Numbered from the stretch's first letter, positions 18,864-34,313 are shown. The stretch is 64,000 bases of DNA from Nannochloris sp. 'desiccata' (GCA_019044685.2 JAGTXX020000005.1:186001-250000), one strand, 5' to 3'. Notes: generated from the sequence alone by a model not told the origin. Program-made: numbers and translations.

Positions 18864-21800
18864 ATGAAGCGTACTAGGGATGACGAGGGAGGAAAAAGGT
18901 GAGTAAAACTCCCGAACATTTTGTTGCCTTGTCGCCCAAAATTGTAGAAATCAGGAGTTCATTTGATTTGTGCACCCAATCGTTTTGGGAGCAGCGATGT
19001 GGGCTCTAAAGTAATGTCTGACATAAAAATGTATTGTTTTGCAGGGATGCCTATGGGGAGGATAAGCGCGAACGGCTTACGACGAACGATGCCTTGAGCT
19101 ACCTGCGTGAGGTCAAGACACGTTTTGCCAACAACCGCAAGGTCTATGATAGGTGAGTGTGTAATCTAAAGCAAGGAACAACAGGAAAGAGCCTCCAACA
19201 TTACACCTGTGGAACTTATGGTGTGGATGTTGGTATGGACTTGGAAAATCATGCTGCTTCCCAACGTCCGGGAACAAAGCCAGCGTACCTGACGTGGCTA
19301 AGGCGCTTGATAGCATGCATATCCAATGTTTCTTGTAGCCGGAGTGACCTTTGAATGCTTTATGTTGCCAAGGATCCCCTATCTGATTGTACGTCCCTGA
19401 TTGCTAACTTTTATCGCTTTATGCCCTATTTCCTGCAGTTTCTTGGAGATTATGAAGCAATTCAAAGCCCAATCGTAAGTATTCTTTCCATTCTCATATC
19501 TAGAACCGTCCAATCTCGTGGCCGAGTCCGAGCTTTTTTGAAATCAAAGCGGCCCTTTTTGGGGCTCATTGCGATGCGGTGTTTTCGCTTTGAATTTAGC
19601 GATCTTTTGGCCCTGATGCCGTTTGATTTATTTTATTTTGTCCGATATTGCTTTCAAATAACTTCCCTATATTTTTTTCCCTCTTCCAGAATTGACACTA
19701 CCGGCGTAATTGGCAAAGTGAAAACCTTGTTCCATGGTCACCCTGAGCTTATTCTTGGTTTCAATACTTTCTTACCCAAGGGCTACGAAATCCGTCTTGA
19801 TGATATCAACAAACCAAATTGGCAAGCTGCAAACAAGGCTCCTGTCGAGTTTGACCAGGCCATCACCTACGTCAACAAGATCAAACAGCGTTTCTCAAAT
19901 GACGAGCGTGTTTACAAGGCCTTTCTGGAAATTCTCAACATGTACCGTAAAGGCCAAAAGACCATTGCTAATGTTTATGATGAAGTTGCTTTACTCTTCC
20001 GTAGCCACGATGATTTACTTGCTGAGTTCACCTATTTTTTGCCGGACAACTCACCCCCTGCTGTGCAGCCTCGCCGCACTGCTGTGCCTGCTCAGCGTAG
20101 GCCTGGTATGGGTGGAGCTTATGGTGCCGCAGCGAAAACCTCTCGTCGTGCGTTGCCTCCTCTTCGTAAAGACGATCCTAAGGTCCAACGTGAACTTGCC
20201 TTCTTTGAAAAAGTCAAGCAGCGTCTTCGCAACAACCGGGAAGCCTACACAGATTTCCTTAAATGCCTTAATTTATTCGCTGAAGACGTGGTTACCAAGC
20301 AAGAGTTGGTCTCTTTGGTTCACGATATCATTGGACGCCACCACGATCTCATGGCAGGCTTGAATGAGTTTTTAATGAGATGTGAATTAGGCCCTGACGA
20401 TCCTTATTCCCGCCCTTACCAAGCCCGTGATCGCTCTCGCCACGCCAATCTTCAGCAAAAGTACATCTCTTTGCCTATTTCGGAATTAGATGTAGCCACA
20501 TGGGAACGTACTACCCCTTCTTATGTGATGCTCCCTGCTGGATATACCCGTATGAAGACGACTGGTAGAGATGAGGTGGGTAGCAGCGTTCTTAACGATG
20601 ACTGGGTCTCTGTGACCTCTGGTTCTGAAGACTATAACTTCAAACATTATCGTAAGAACCAGTATGAAGATTTCTTATTCATGGCAGAGGATGACCATTT
20701 TGAATTGGACATGGTGATTGATCAAAACTCCAGCGCAATTAAACATTTACAGCCTTTAGCCGATGAGATTGCTGCCCTGAGTGAGGAAGACCGTGCCAAT
20801 TGGGTGTTACCTGAAGGTGCTCTTCGTGCGTTCCATTTCCGTGCTGTGTGGAGAATCTATGGAGAAGCTGGCCCTCAGATGGTGGCATTGCTCCGTCAAA
20901 ATCCTGCTGTTGCTATTCCCACTATTCTGCCCCGTTTGATCCAAAAGCAAACTGAATGGAGCGAGAGCAAGGATACTATGATGAAACAATGGCAAAATAT
21001 CTTTAAAGAAAACTACAACAAAAGTTTGGATCATCGTTCTTTCTATTTCAAACAAAACGAAAAGAAGAACCTTACGCCCAAATTATTATTCAACGAGCTT
21101 AAAGAAGTGGCTGACAAACGCCGTCTTGAACGTGTCGCTATTATGTTGGCATTAACCGGACGTGTTGAATTCTCTGCTCGTCTCTCTCCTCACCTGACTA
21201 TTGATTACTCTGATGTTGAGGTTCAACAAGATACCGCTCGTATTGTTCAAATGGGAATTGATAACATGCTGACCGCAGATGCCGCTGCTAAAGTTCGTTC
21301 TATGCACCATGCGTTCATGGAGACGTTCTTTGAGTTGGTCTGTACCTGTGGTGAAGCGGAAGAGCGTCGTAAAGCTGCGGCTGACGATGTGACAAACCCT
21401 GATGCGGGTGCTCCTCCTGTTGGCACCACCCCTCGTGCTGCGCGTGCACTGAAAGCTGCTGTTGCCCCCGAGTCGACTGATATGGATGGCGGCGGCGAAG
21501 AGGATGAGGAAGGCGGTTTGGCAGCGTTAAAAGGCCTTGCTGCTGGTGACGAGCCGGAAACTGCAACTGAAGCTGAGACGTCTGAAGACGAAGGAGGTGC
21601 CCGCGGTGCTGCTGGTGTTGGCGGCAATGAAACTGCTGGCGCTGCTGAGGAAGAAGAGGAAGCAGATGAAACTGATTATGTATATTGCCGTCCTGTTGTG
21701 CCTTGGGTTGCCGGAATGACTGCCCCTTCTCCCCCGACCCCTTCTCCTGGTCCAGACGGCCGCTTACACCCTCACTGCCGTGTTTTCTACGGTAACGAGT

Positions 21801-22807
21801 CCCTCTATGTGCTTTTCCGTTTGCATCAGATCTTGTTTGATCGTCTCCGCGCTGCCAGGCAGTGCTCTGCTCAAAAAGCTGCCGACGGCGATGGCTCTGC
21901 TGGCCCAGCCTCTGCCTCTGAAATCCATGCTCAGTTTATGACAATGTGCCGTTCCTTAATCGAAGGCCGTACTGATCCTTCTGCCTATGAAGATGACTGC
22001 CGTTCCTTACTCGGTACCAGCTCCTATCAGCTCTTTACCATTGATAAGCTTGTCCAAAAAGTGGTTAAACACGCACAAGCATGCCTTGCCGAGGACTCCA
22101 CCGCTCGCCTTGTGGAGCTTTGGAAGTATGAAAACGCACGTGGAGTCCCTGCTTTGGACGCTGTCTATCACGCCAACGCTAGAATAGTCCTCGGCGATGA
22201 AGCAGCTATTCGATTTGAACACACAGCTCAGAGAATGATGACTATTCAATACATGGAGGCGGAACGGGGAGAACCCACGGTCATCTTGGAGCCTGCCTTC
22301 AGGGAATATGTTGGGAACTATGTGGATGCTGAGCAAACTCCTGCCCCTGGTACATTACCTGCTGAAAGTGGCGGTGGTGGAGATACCGCAGCTGCCCCTG
22401 TATGCTTGCAGAGGAACCTTGCCAAGGCCGGTGCGAAATTTGGCGGTGGTGCCGGTGGCGTTGATGCTGAAGAGGTTGCGGCAGCTGCCTTGGTAGGTAC
22501 TGCTAGAGTAAATGGTCTTGAATGCAAGCTAGGATTTACGACACAGCAGAGGGTGAAGAAGATTGCTTATGTGCTGGGTACCGAGGATTATTATAGCAGG
22601 AAAAAAAGAAAAGTAGTGAGCAGTGGTGATGCGGTCGCTGGGAAAGCTGAAAAATTCCAGAGCTGGTTGGCTGAGAAGATTGCTGCGAATGCCGCTGCGG
22701 CAGCGGCAGAAGCTGCGGAAGCACCTGTTGCTGCTGCTGTAGCCGCTGTAGCGACCGATGCTGCTGCGCCTGCTGCTGTAGATGAGGTTGAGCCAATGGT
22801 GTCTTGA
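18864..22807 (+). CDS. SIN3: Sin3 histone-deacetylase corepressor scaffold
   Basis: Four exons: 18864-18898, 19045-19152, 19439-19474 (36 nt) and 19690-22807; 1098 aa. Paired amphipathic helix 1 is spread over the first four exons (TTNDALSYLREVKTRF, FLEIMKQFKAQS, VIGKVKTLFHGHPELILGFN). PAH2 (AITYVNKIKQRF...LLAEFTYFLP) and PAH3 (FFEKVKQRLRNN...LMAGLNEFL) follow, then the HDAC-interacting region (DVATWERTTPSYVMLP) and the conserved C-terminal Sin3 domain, with an acidic linker near residue 700. The tail is Ala/Val-rich. Sin3 holds class I deacetylases and DNA-binding repressors together in the nucleus. All four junctions keep frame, and all three introns fall within the first 60 codons or so. 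Confidence 0.96.
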
Positions 22808-23481
22808 TAGAAGAAAGGAGAGACCATTTTTATTTTCTTTCCTTTTTTGCAACGTCACCCTTAACTCTCCCGTAAACTGCCAGTTTATTGTATGATAGAA
22901 ACCATTGTTTGTTGGAATGGTTTTAGTTTCCGCTTCTGTTGAACATATTAATTCATTAAAATACTAGTTTGTATAAACGTATGTGTGACCTCAAAACTCA
23001 TAGGCAGTTTGTTCTTTAACAACAACTCATTCTTCTTTTCCTCTCCGTGTCTTGCGTTTTTTCCTTTTGTTTATTTTGCCACGCTCTTTATCTTCATAGG
23101 CCATGATATAGCTCTTTTGTTGGATACAGTGTGCAAAATGCGTTTTGTAAAAGACCTTAAAATAAGCTTCGAAAAGAGAAAAAAGAATAGAGGAGTCAAC
23201 CAAGAAGACGGCAGGCGGGACTTCTTTTTGTAAATGGCAGCTTTATGGCAGGGGCTTTGAGGGGATTACGCAAAAGGTGTCCCTGTGAGTGAAGCAAGGT
23301 AGCAGCTTCTAGAAAGCTGAATTGACAACCGTTACTTCAATTTTTGGACCAGTGGGCTGTTGAGTCGATTGAGAATTTTGGGAACACCACTCAGCAAAGC
23401 TGCAGTTAAATTTAAAAAACGCACTCTAGCCGTGTGTCTATTTTAAGTTCTTTGCAACTGACTGAGCATCAATAAAGGAAC
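22808..23481. other. intergenic, calmodulin promoter region
   Basis: 674 bp between SIN3 and calmodulin, both plus strand. T-rich upstream, AG-rich near 23170. An 82-aa frame at 22985-23233 has low-complexity composition and is not called. Confidence 0.5.
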
Positions 23482-24294
23482 ATGGCAGAGGCACATAACC
23501 TCACTGACGGCCAGGTACGTTGATCGCCAAAGAGTTCAACCGCTGGTCCATTTTGAAGATGCAAAAACTGCGTGATCTTACTGTTTTACTGATATCAACT
23601 ATTTCTATTCGACGCTTTATAACCGCAGATTAGCGAATTCAAGGAAGCTTTCGCTCTCTTTGACAAGGACGGTAAGTAAAACACCCAGGTCATCCTTTGA
23701 GAACGAATGACTTTTCTGTGGATAAATCCTGTTCTATTTACCTCATTCCATGTTACTAATATATATTTTTATCTATGCAGGAGATGTAAGTGCCCGAAGT
23801 ATCACTTTCAAAGACTGCTTCCCAACCACCATCTTCCGCCACCCGACGATCTTCAGTTTTGTTTTTAACTTTATATTTCCACAAAAGCTCAAGCATTCAA
23901 TTATTTTCCACTGCAGGGGACCATCACTACCGATGAACTTGGCGTTGTCATGCGCTCCCTTGGCCAGAACCCCACTGAAGCCGAGCTCCAGGAAATGATC
24001 ACAGAAGTCGACACTGATGGCAACGGCACCATTGATTTCAAAGAATTCGTCAACCTCATGGCCAAAAAAATGAAGGAAACTGACACTGAGGAAGAGCTTC
24101 GTGAAGCTTTCAAGGTATTTGACAAAGATGGCAATGGCTATATCTCGGCTGCTGAGCTCAGACACGTTATGACCAACCTGGGTGAGAAGCTCACAGAGGA
24201 AGAGGTTGATGCTATGATCAAGGAAGCAGATACCGACGGGGATGGCCAGGTGGATTATAATGAGTTTGTGAAGATGATGATCAATGTCAAGTAG
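23482..24294 (+). CDS. CAM: calmodulin
   Basis: Four exons: 23482-23514, 23629-23671, 23781-23785 and 23917-24294; 152 aa. The third exon is only 5 nt (GAGAT), flanked by TGCAG and GTAAGT. With it, EF-hand loop 1 reads DKDGDGTITTDE, a perfect calmodulin loop; skipping it gives DKDGT and removes two residues. The other loops are [24 protein letters not shown] and [12 protein letters not shown], all with complete Ca2+ ligands. Flanking sequence ([30 protein letters not shown]) is canonical. It is the cytosolic Ca2+ sensor of kinases and many other targets. The N-terminus [11 protein letters not shown] is two residues longer than usual. TGTAA at about 24505-24509. Confidence 0.97.
23781..23785 (+). 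other. 5-nt microexon of calmodulin
   Basis: GAGAT between an acceptor (ATGCAG) and a donor (GTAAGT). It completes Gly4 and encodes Asp5 of EF-hand loop 1. Its inclusion is required for both frame and Ca2+ ligation. Confidence 0.88.
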
Positions 24295-24653
24295 ATTGAT
24301 CAAATGAGAAAAAAAATCTCTTTTAGCAGACTTCATTTTTAATTTGCCAAGGGAAAATGATATAAGTTGGTTTGGGTGGGTGCCGCTTGCCACTGCAGCA
24401 AGGTGCACTTACAAAGCAGCTTGATTTCACTTTTCTCTTATTCGTACTTACTAGTTTGTGTTTTCACAAAGTTAATATATCAACTATTTTAGCCAAGACA
24501 CATCTGTAATAAGGCTCACTCAAGAATTTTGGTAAGAGAGGACGCACTGACTGACGCTGCAGAGATAGGAAGGCAGCAAAACTAACAAGTATTCAAGAAG
24601 TAATTCGTCTCGGTGCGGACATTTTTCATTTCTTGAACTTGGGTACTTTAAAA
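24295..24653. other. intergenic
   Basis: 359 bp: calmodulin 3' UTR with a TGTAA near 24505, then the promoter of the CX3C-rich gene. No gene seen. Confidence 0.5.
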
Positions 24654-25371
24654 ATGGTGAGCCCTTGGTGGGGTTTAGGTGTTGCGGTGCCAGCAATGGC
24701 AATTAGAGCATTTTCTGGAAGAGGCAAGGGGCAAAACAGAGAGGACGAACCACTTTCTAGGTAAGTTACGCATTCCATTGCAGTATATCAGTATGCTGGA
24801 TGATGATGTGCGTATGCAGATCTTCAACGCGTTGAAATATCAGCACTGATCGGTTCGGATCATTCACTGCAGGCTAGATGATGGAACAGAGCCCAGTTTC
24901 ATTTGTGAAAGGGTCTGTACCTCAGATAGGATGATGCGTAGAATGGGTGGTCTTGCCAAGGTGAGAAACTCATAGAATCTTCATTTGAGCCTTATGTTTT
25001 CAGAGATCTCTGCTCCCGCAGACCTTGACATCCCCTACGCTCTTGTGTTTCTAACTCAAAATATGCTCTCAATTACGTATTGTGTGCAGGAAGCGACCCC
25101 CAACACATGTGTCACAGTCTGTGGTGTATCAGGTAAGACTGCTTAAATTTGATGACCCATCGCAGCGTGAGTACATTCTATAGTATTGAAGTTTTAGGTC
25201 TCTCTTTTACCGAAACATTTTCGCTTGTTGTTCTTGTCTCTTGCAGCTCTGGATGCTTGTACCGAGGCATGTCAGCAGGCAGTCTGTTCTAGTATGCACC
25301 AAGTACCTGCTTGGAATGAGGCGTGTATTACTCGTTGTAGCACTGAATGTACTAGAGGCAGGACAGCATAA
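24654..25371 (+). CDS. small CX3C-rich protein, unknown
   Basis: Four exons: 24654-24760, 24873-24960, 25090-25132 and 25247-25371; 120 aa, all junctions in frame. The N-terminus is hydrophobic (MVSPWWGLGVAVPAMAIRAF) followed by a basic/polar linker. The rest holds ten cysteines, mostly spaced CX3C: CERVC, CVTVC, CTEAC (then X4C) and CITRC (then X3C). Such pairs suggest helical hairpins held by disulfides, as in intermembrane-space or lumenal proteins, or a metal site. I do not recognise the family. The exons are too short to show as one long ORF, but consistent GT-AG junctions and the periodic Cys support a real gene. Confidence 0.72.
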
Positions 25372-25750
25372 AATTTAATTTCAATACGATCAAAAGAAAA
25401 AAATCCTGCCGTCTGCCTATCGCTGTGCTTTAAATTTGTTTTATCCAAAGTGAACTTATATACTCTCTATTTTCTAATGTTCCAATCTAAATATTCAATA
25501 AAATTATGATCTACTGTAGCCTAGTGCATTTCTGCACTCGGTTTACTCGGACTGGAAGAAAGCTGAAGCAACGGAAAAACACAACAAAATCCTGGTCAAC
25601 GGGGTGGTGTCCCAAACAAACTTTAAAAAAACAGAGTTTAAATAGAGAGCTGCAATGTTAATGCCCTTTTCTTCTACGTGTCTACTTGTTATGTGGTTTA
25701 TATTGTAAACTATTATGACTTTATGATCTGCTAACTCTCTAAAATATGAA
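25372..25750. other. convergent 3' region
   Basis: 379 bp between the stops of the CX3C gene (+) and the disordered-protein gene (-). AT-rich, no gene seen. Confidence 0.5.
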
Positions 25751-28734
25751 TTACGAGCCGATGCCAGCAGTAGTGCTGCTCTGGCGGCGGGACGAGCGGC
25801 GGAGAGAGTTTCTAATATTTTGCTCCGTAGGACTCAATTTGAGTGCTTTATCCCCACTTCCAGGCCTATTTCCTGCTGTTTTAGACTTTGTGTTGGAGGC
25901 TTTCGAAGCACTACGCAAGCCATATCGAGATACAGGGGTAATCTCGCTATTTTCATCAGTAATAGCAGCCACTGCTCGTTCCTCCATTGCAGCTCCGGCG
26001 GCGCCAGCTGCTTTGACACCACGGCGCGGAGTTACGCTGCTCTTTCCTTTCGTCCTGAAGCTATTTACTTCTTCCTTCTCTTCCTTAATGTCACCTGCAA
26101 ATTTCTCAGTGCTTAATGCAGGGTTGGGAACGTAAACAAAACCAGCAGCTTCAAGCATGTCTGTCACACGGCTGTCCTGACTATCACCATCAGCGCCGAT
26201 ACCAGCAGCAGCGGCAGTAGAAACAGATGCAGCTACGCGGGGAGAACGACGTACAGGGGTCACAACAGTCTTAACACCAAGTTCACGCTGCTGCATTGGG
26301 CTTGCACGTGCAGGATTCAAGGTTACTGCAGTCGCAGCGGGGACTGGGCTAGCCAAAGACATACCATTCATTAAGCCTCGTAGCTCTTTGGTCAAGCTAG
26401 CGGGAGGGAAAAAATCGCTTACAGCTTGCTCGGAGGTAGCATCATCATTGGTAGTCATACCAGCAACTGGCGAGGGAGAAGGAGTGCGTACACGCTGTGC
26501 CTTGCCGAACGAGGCAGCAGCCTGAGAAATCGCGAGATGCACTTTGCGAGCAGGGGAGGGAGTAGGTGTAAAACGCAGAGGGGAAGGAGCGTGACGACCA
26601 GTTTTTGCACCCGTACCTGCTCCACTTTTAAGTTTCAAATCAGGGGTTCCTTCACTGGCAGTGTCGCTTGCACCCCCAGGGGTAGCAGCAGCGGTGGCTC
26701 CGGCAGATGCTGGAGTGGTTGCTGTCGCCTGGTGGTGTCTCACACTTCCGGTAAGATTGAACGCAAAATCTGCTACTGCAGGTGCATATGGTGCTGGAGC
26801 TAATTCTCTGCTGACCACTACTTCCTCTGCCTCAGGAGGGGTAGTGAAGCTACGGAACAGGTCTGCAGGAAGACTGTCGTCGTTTCTACGAGGTGCTTGT
26901 GCAGCTCCTCTAAACAAAGTCACCGAGGAAGGGGTGGCAATAGGGATGCCTTCTTCATCACGAAGCACGCCATCAACACTCATAGGAGTAAGAGAGCGAG
27001 CAGGAGTAGGAGTACCTGCACTATGAGCTGCTTCTGCTGCTGCTGGGAGCATGCTGAGGACGCCTTGAGTAGGAGAGATGGCATCTCGAGAAGAAGGCAA
27101 AGAACGAGGTGCAGCAGCAGCTTGTGCTGCTTTTGATGCTTCGATATCTTCTAAAGACCGACGTAAAAGAACGCCTAAAACAGAAGCTATTGATGTATTG
27201 GGGCTGATATCAGTACCTTCAATGTTTTCGCCTTCTACAGCCGCAGCCGCAGCAACGCTGGCATCGACCAGGACCACAGGAGTGCTGCCAGCCAAGCTCA
27301 TGCTTTCCAAGCTACTATCATTGCCACTGTTGTTATTGTTGCAATCATCTTCTTTGCTTTTCCTCTCTTCATCAATGGACATCTTTCCAGAAGCTGATAA
27401 AGCTTTGATCGATTCGGTGGCAGAAACAGAGGAAAGACGCTTCCAAAGATCATTCACTGGAGAAGTACCAGTAGTAGGATGGCCAGGCTCTGCGGTGTTT
27501 TTTCTTTCTTCACCTGCACCTACTACTGTTTCGCCTTCATACGTAAATAAAAGATGAGTTAAACGGCGATCAAATGGAGTCGCACCAGCATTACGGCTAT
27601 TCACAGTGCCATTGCCGCCATCAGCTTCTTCTTCTTCTTCCTCGTCAGCTTCATCGCTACTGCCACCTTCAGCAATAGCACTAGGAGTTTGAAAGCCTAC
27701 CATCACGGAGTTGCGACGAGGGGGATTGTGGGAAGGAGAGACAGTGTTACCACCAAAAGTAACCTTGCGCATTGAAGATTTGAAGCCACCTGGAAGGCCT
27801 CCAGTTGTCGTTGCAGCAGCAGCGGTAGAGGCAGTGGTTGCCGCTGCAGCTCCAGTAGCGAGGAAAGTAGCGCCCACAGGGGTTTGATGAGAGTGGTGCT
27901 TTGAGTGACTTTCAAATTGAAGGCGTTTTGTGGTTGTGGTAGGGCCAATTGCAGGCGCAGCAGGCTTTTCTTCGGTGCCAGTAGGTGCGGCAGAAAACTG
28001 GAGTTTCTTAAGAATGCCATGGAATTTAGTTTGAGGGGCAGCTGCACCGTGAGATTTAGCTGCTCCTGGGGTATTTGCAAGTCTAGTGGGTACTCTAAAT
28101 GCTTTACCAGAGAGGCCAGTGCGGCCAGGAGTCAGAGAGGTAGGGACTGCGCCAAAGGAAAGGGGGTCGTTGACGGCCTGACTGGGAACTACCAAGTGAA
28201 GACCTGCAGTTTTTTTGAATAGAAAAAAGTTAGTAAGATAAAACTTGACCAAGTCAATATAGTTGAAAGAAAGCAGAAAACTGCGACTGATAATAACACT
28301 AGTATACCTGTTGGAGCTGGCGAGTTTTCTACCGTCTTGTGAAGTTCATGCAACGCCCTGGCAATAGAAGTGACAGGCTGTACATCTCGCTGCAAGGCTT
28401 CCATAAGGACACGCTCAGCTTCCTGTGGATCAAGTCCAGCAGCCTTGCGTAGCCAGAATTCTGCGTCATTGGCAGTGGGAAGGTTGGACAGGCCTTGAGC
28501 GTGCAAGGCATGAGGGTCATGGATGACCTTTTGGTGGTATGCCTGAGCAACAGCTCCTTGGTTTGTAGCAAGCACACGTCGAACGGATCCCATGTTTTTG
28601 CCATGAGCTGGTCTGCTATCCTCAACGGGTCCTACGTCCTTGGTGGGCATGGCAGGTTTAGCAAATAGTGATTTAATTCCTTCATTCCACGAGGGAAGAT
28701 CGAGGGGAAGTGCAAATATTTTTTCAGACCCCAT
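25751..28734 (-). CDS. large disordered S/T-P-rich protein, unknown
   Basis: Two exons, 28734-28308 and 28203-25751, give about 959 aa. The first 140 residues are partly ordered: a helical region (DAEFWLRKAAGLDPQEAERVL, then a second helix to residue about 137). The remainder is Ala/Ser/Thr/Pro-rich and basic with many SP/TP sites (PVRRSPRVA, SPARKVH, RTPSPSP, TPRRG) and a late RYGLRSASK motif. Acidic patch EADEEEEEEADGG near residue 340. This looks like a nuclear, chromatin- or cell-cycle-associated substrate of proline-directed kinases, but I recognise no domain. Divergent from the triple-RRM gene. Confidence 0.7.
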
Positions 28735-29172
28735 TTCTATTTGTTAAAAACAGTCTGCCAACGTTACTATCCCTCTTTTATGCCTATTTCTATTTAAGCT
28801 AATGTGGTTGGCAGTTGTCAACTAATTTACGATAATGTCGAGGTTTCCTTCGTTGAAAGCCTACCTAATACAACAATAAGCTCAAAATCTTTTATGAAAT
28901 TTATTAAAATGCATTACAGAATGTAAGCTGCCATATCTGAAGAGGCAGCTATCATCATTTTTGAGTTGGCGAGAAACAGGAAAGATGACGGTTTTGCTCT
29001 CTCTCGTCCGCAATAAATGCAGGCTCTCCCTTATGATCTGACATCACTTGATGCAAATTACTATCTACATGATATCGTGCATCTCGGTAGCGTGTCTTTG
29101 ATTATTTCAATTAGCCATCGCAATCTTTTCGGCCTTTATTTACCGTCTATTTCTCCTTTAATCTACTCAATA
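28735..29172. other. divergent promoter region
   Basis: 438 bp between the disordered-protein gene (-) and the triple-RRM gene (+). No coding signal. Confidence 0.5.
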
Positions 29173-30629
29173 ATGGAAGAGGTATGAAAAGACAGTCCCC
29201 GCACTCGAGAGTTTAATCAAATATTTGCCCTATCCCAGCCAAAGTTCCAAACATTGAATTTAATTTAACTGATCACACTCTTCTTTTTCTTCTTACAGGA
29301 CACTGCTGCCCCAGCCGGCAGTAACGAACGACCAATGGAACAAGTGGATTTCAACGAAGCTACGCCAGCTTTAATTGACCCTATGGCCTTACCAGCACAC
29401 GTAAGTTTTGTCCATTTTTGTATTCTTGGTTTTTTCCGCCCCCTCGCTTTTTTATCATCACTATTAAATTATGATTCATTTTTTCTCTTCTACAGGGCTG
29501 CGAAGTCTTCATGGGCAGCATCAGCCGGTCGGCAACTGAAGACCAACTCAGAGAGTTTGCTTCTGAAGCAGGGGAAGTCTTTAGCGTGAAAATGGTCATG
29601 GACCCTGCAAATGCCGCTCAAAATAGAGGATACAGTTTTGTCACCTTTACAGAAAAAGAAGCTGCCTTACGAGCGATGGACCGCCTTTCCGGAAAAGCAA
29701 TGAAAGATTTCCCAGAGCAGACGGTGCGTGTACAACCTTCTCAAAGTAAGAACAAACTCTGGATTGGCGGATTACCGCACAGCATGAATCAAGAGGCCCT
29801 CAGGGAAGCCCTGGCTCCATTAGACTTGAAAGGACTAGTAAATATTGATCTTGCTAAAAGTAAAGAAACCCCTGAAGGCAATCGTGGCTTTGGCTTTTTA
29901 GAATTTTATAATTCTACAGCTGCTCTTCAAGCAAAAACCAAGCTTAGCAACCCAGACGTCCGCGTGGGCGATAGAACTGTGAATGTCGATCTGGCCGAAC
30001 CAACGGGGAAAGATCAAGCTGCAATTGGAGGTAGCAAGACTATCTTTATAGGCAATCTTCAAGCATCTACTGCAACTGAAGAGAAACTCAAAGAAGCTTT
30101 TGCAATGTATGGAGAGATTGAAAAAGTGACAATTCCTAGACCAAAAGACGGCGAGACATTTTCGAAATATGCATTTGTTCATTTCACTGAACGTGTCGCA
30201 GCAGCACATGCCGTACAAGCTGAAGAGAAACCTGAAATAGATGGCGTTGCATTAACCGTCAAATATGGGCGAGCAGAGAACTCTAATTCCAGCCAACAGC
30301 AGCATGGCGGTGGCGCTAGTCGTGGCGGTGGCTATCATATTAATAACCCATATCAACAGAATTACCAACAGCAGTATTATGGAGGTAATGCTGGCGGGTA
30401 TGGACAACAGCAATATGGTGGTACTATGGGAATGATGGGAATGATGGCGGTGCAATTACCGAATGGCCAAATGGGGTATATGCTTCAACCTGGTGCAATG
30501 ATGGGAGGAGATGGCGGTACTGGGTATCGGGGTGGGCGTGGGGGAGGTTGGAGGGGTGGACGGGGAGGAAGAGGAGGTGGGTACCGAGGTGGTCGTGGTG
30601 GCGGTGGTCAGCGGTACCAGCCTTATTAG
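29173..30629 (+). CDS. triple-RRM, RGG-tailed RNA-binding protein (hnRNP-like)
   Basis: Three exons: 29173-29181 (only 9 nt, MEE), 29299-29400 and 29496-30629; 414 aa. RRM1 opens GCEVFMGSISRSATEDQLRE with RNP1 RGYSFVTF; RRM2 has LWIGGLPHSM and RGFGFLEF; RRM3 has IFIGNLQASTATE and YAFVHF. A Gln/Gly/Tyr-rich linker and an RGG box (GYRGGRGGGWRGG) end the protein. The order resembles hnRNP R/Q (SYNCRIP) and related plant proteins that bind mRNA in nucleus and cytoplasm. Arg in the RGG box is a usual target of arginine methylation. Exact orthology is not fixed. Confidence 0.92.
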
Positions 30630-30975
30630 GGAACGGATTGTAGTTCTGTCTATTTAGATTGAGCGTTAACTTAAGTTAGTCTAGATATCTGTGTACTAGG
30701 TAGTGTATACAGTAAAAAAATACGTGATAAACGAAGTGTATTAATAATCTATGAGGCTGTGTAAAAGTTTGGGCCATTCAAAAGATCATCGATTTAATCA
30801 AAATATTATCTTCAAGTGGGCCCAGCAGTGCTGGGGATAAGAAGCCTCCGTGCTACGTTAAGAAGGGATGCCTGCATTAATTTTAGCACAGATTCTTTTA
30901 ATTGAATGTTGTAGGTGCCAGCCATTGTATGGGCCTTTATGACAAATAAATAAACGATTCGATCGCGGCACAACA
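30630..30975. other. intergenic, phototropin promoter region
   Basis: 346 bp between two plus-strand genes; no coding signal. Confidence 0.5.
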
Positions 30976-33797
<2,822 letters not shown>

Positions 33798-34313
33798 ATA
33801 CCAATACGGTTAGAATGAAAGAAATTGGAAAACGTTGTTGTCATCCACCATTGTTGATTTTTTTCCCTACTTTCCTATTTGATTTGAAAGGTTGTATATT
33901 TGGATAGAGTGTCTTTTGATTTCTCAAGCACCCGTTCTGCTGTATATGCTATGCGATGCTATGCTTTTCCCCGTTGCATTTCGATTCATGCACCTGTTTT
34001 TATTACATCCGTAATTAATAGTTATAATAGTAAACGTTTGTTGATGTCGATTTCTAAACCGCTCTTTTGGGGAAATATGTTGCAGTGATACTATTTCCCT
34101 TCTTTTTTTCTCACACATGCTTGCTCTTTCTTTGCTTTGTAGAACCTTATTGCGCGAATGCATTTTACGCACAAACCCGCTTTTTATGAATGAATGAATG
34201 AATATGTAAATACTATGGATATAATGAAACAAGAGAACAACATCCTTGAAGCTTTTTGGTTTGCGCTTTATTGTTTTTTAACAAGAGAACCCGCTCTCCT
34301 TCTTTCTTTCATT
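33798..34313. other. convergent 3' region
   Basis: 516 bp between phototropin (+) and SYLF (-) stops. GAATGAAT microsatellite at about 34187-34203; complement of 34003-34007 reads TGTAA. No gene seen. Confidence 0.5.

Noticed and set aside
21247..21627. 126-aa Ser/Pro/Ala-rich frame antisense to SIN3
   Set aside because: Composition follows from the acidic/Ala coding strand of SIN3; shadow frame.
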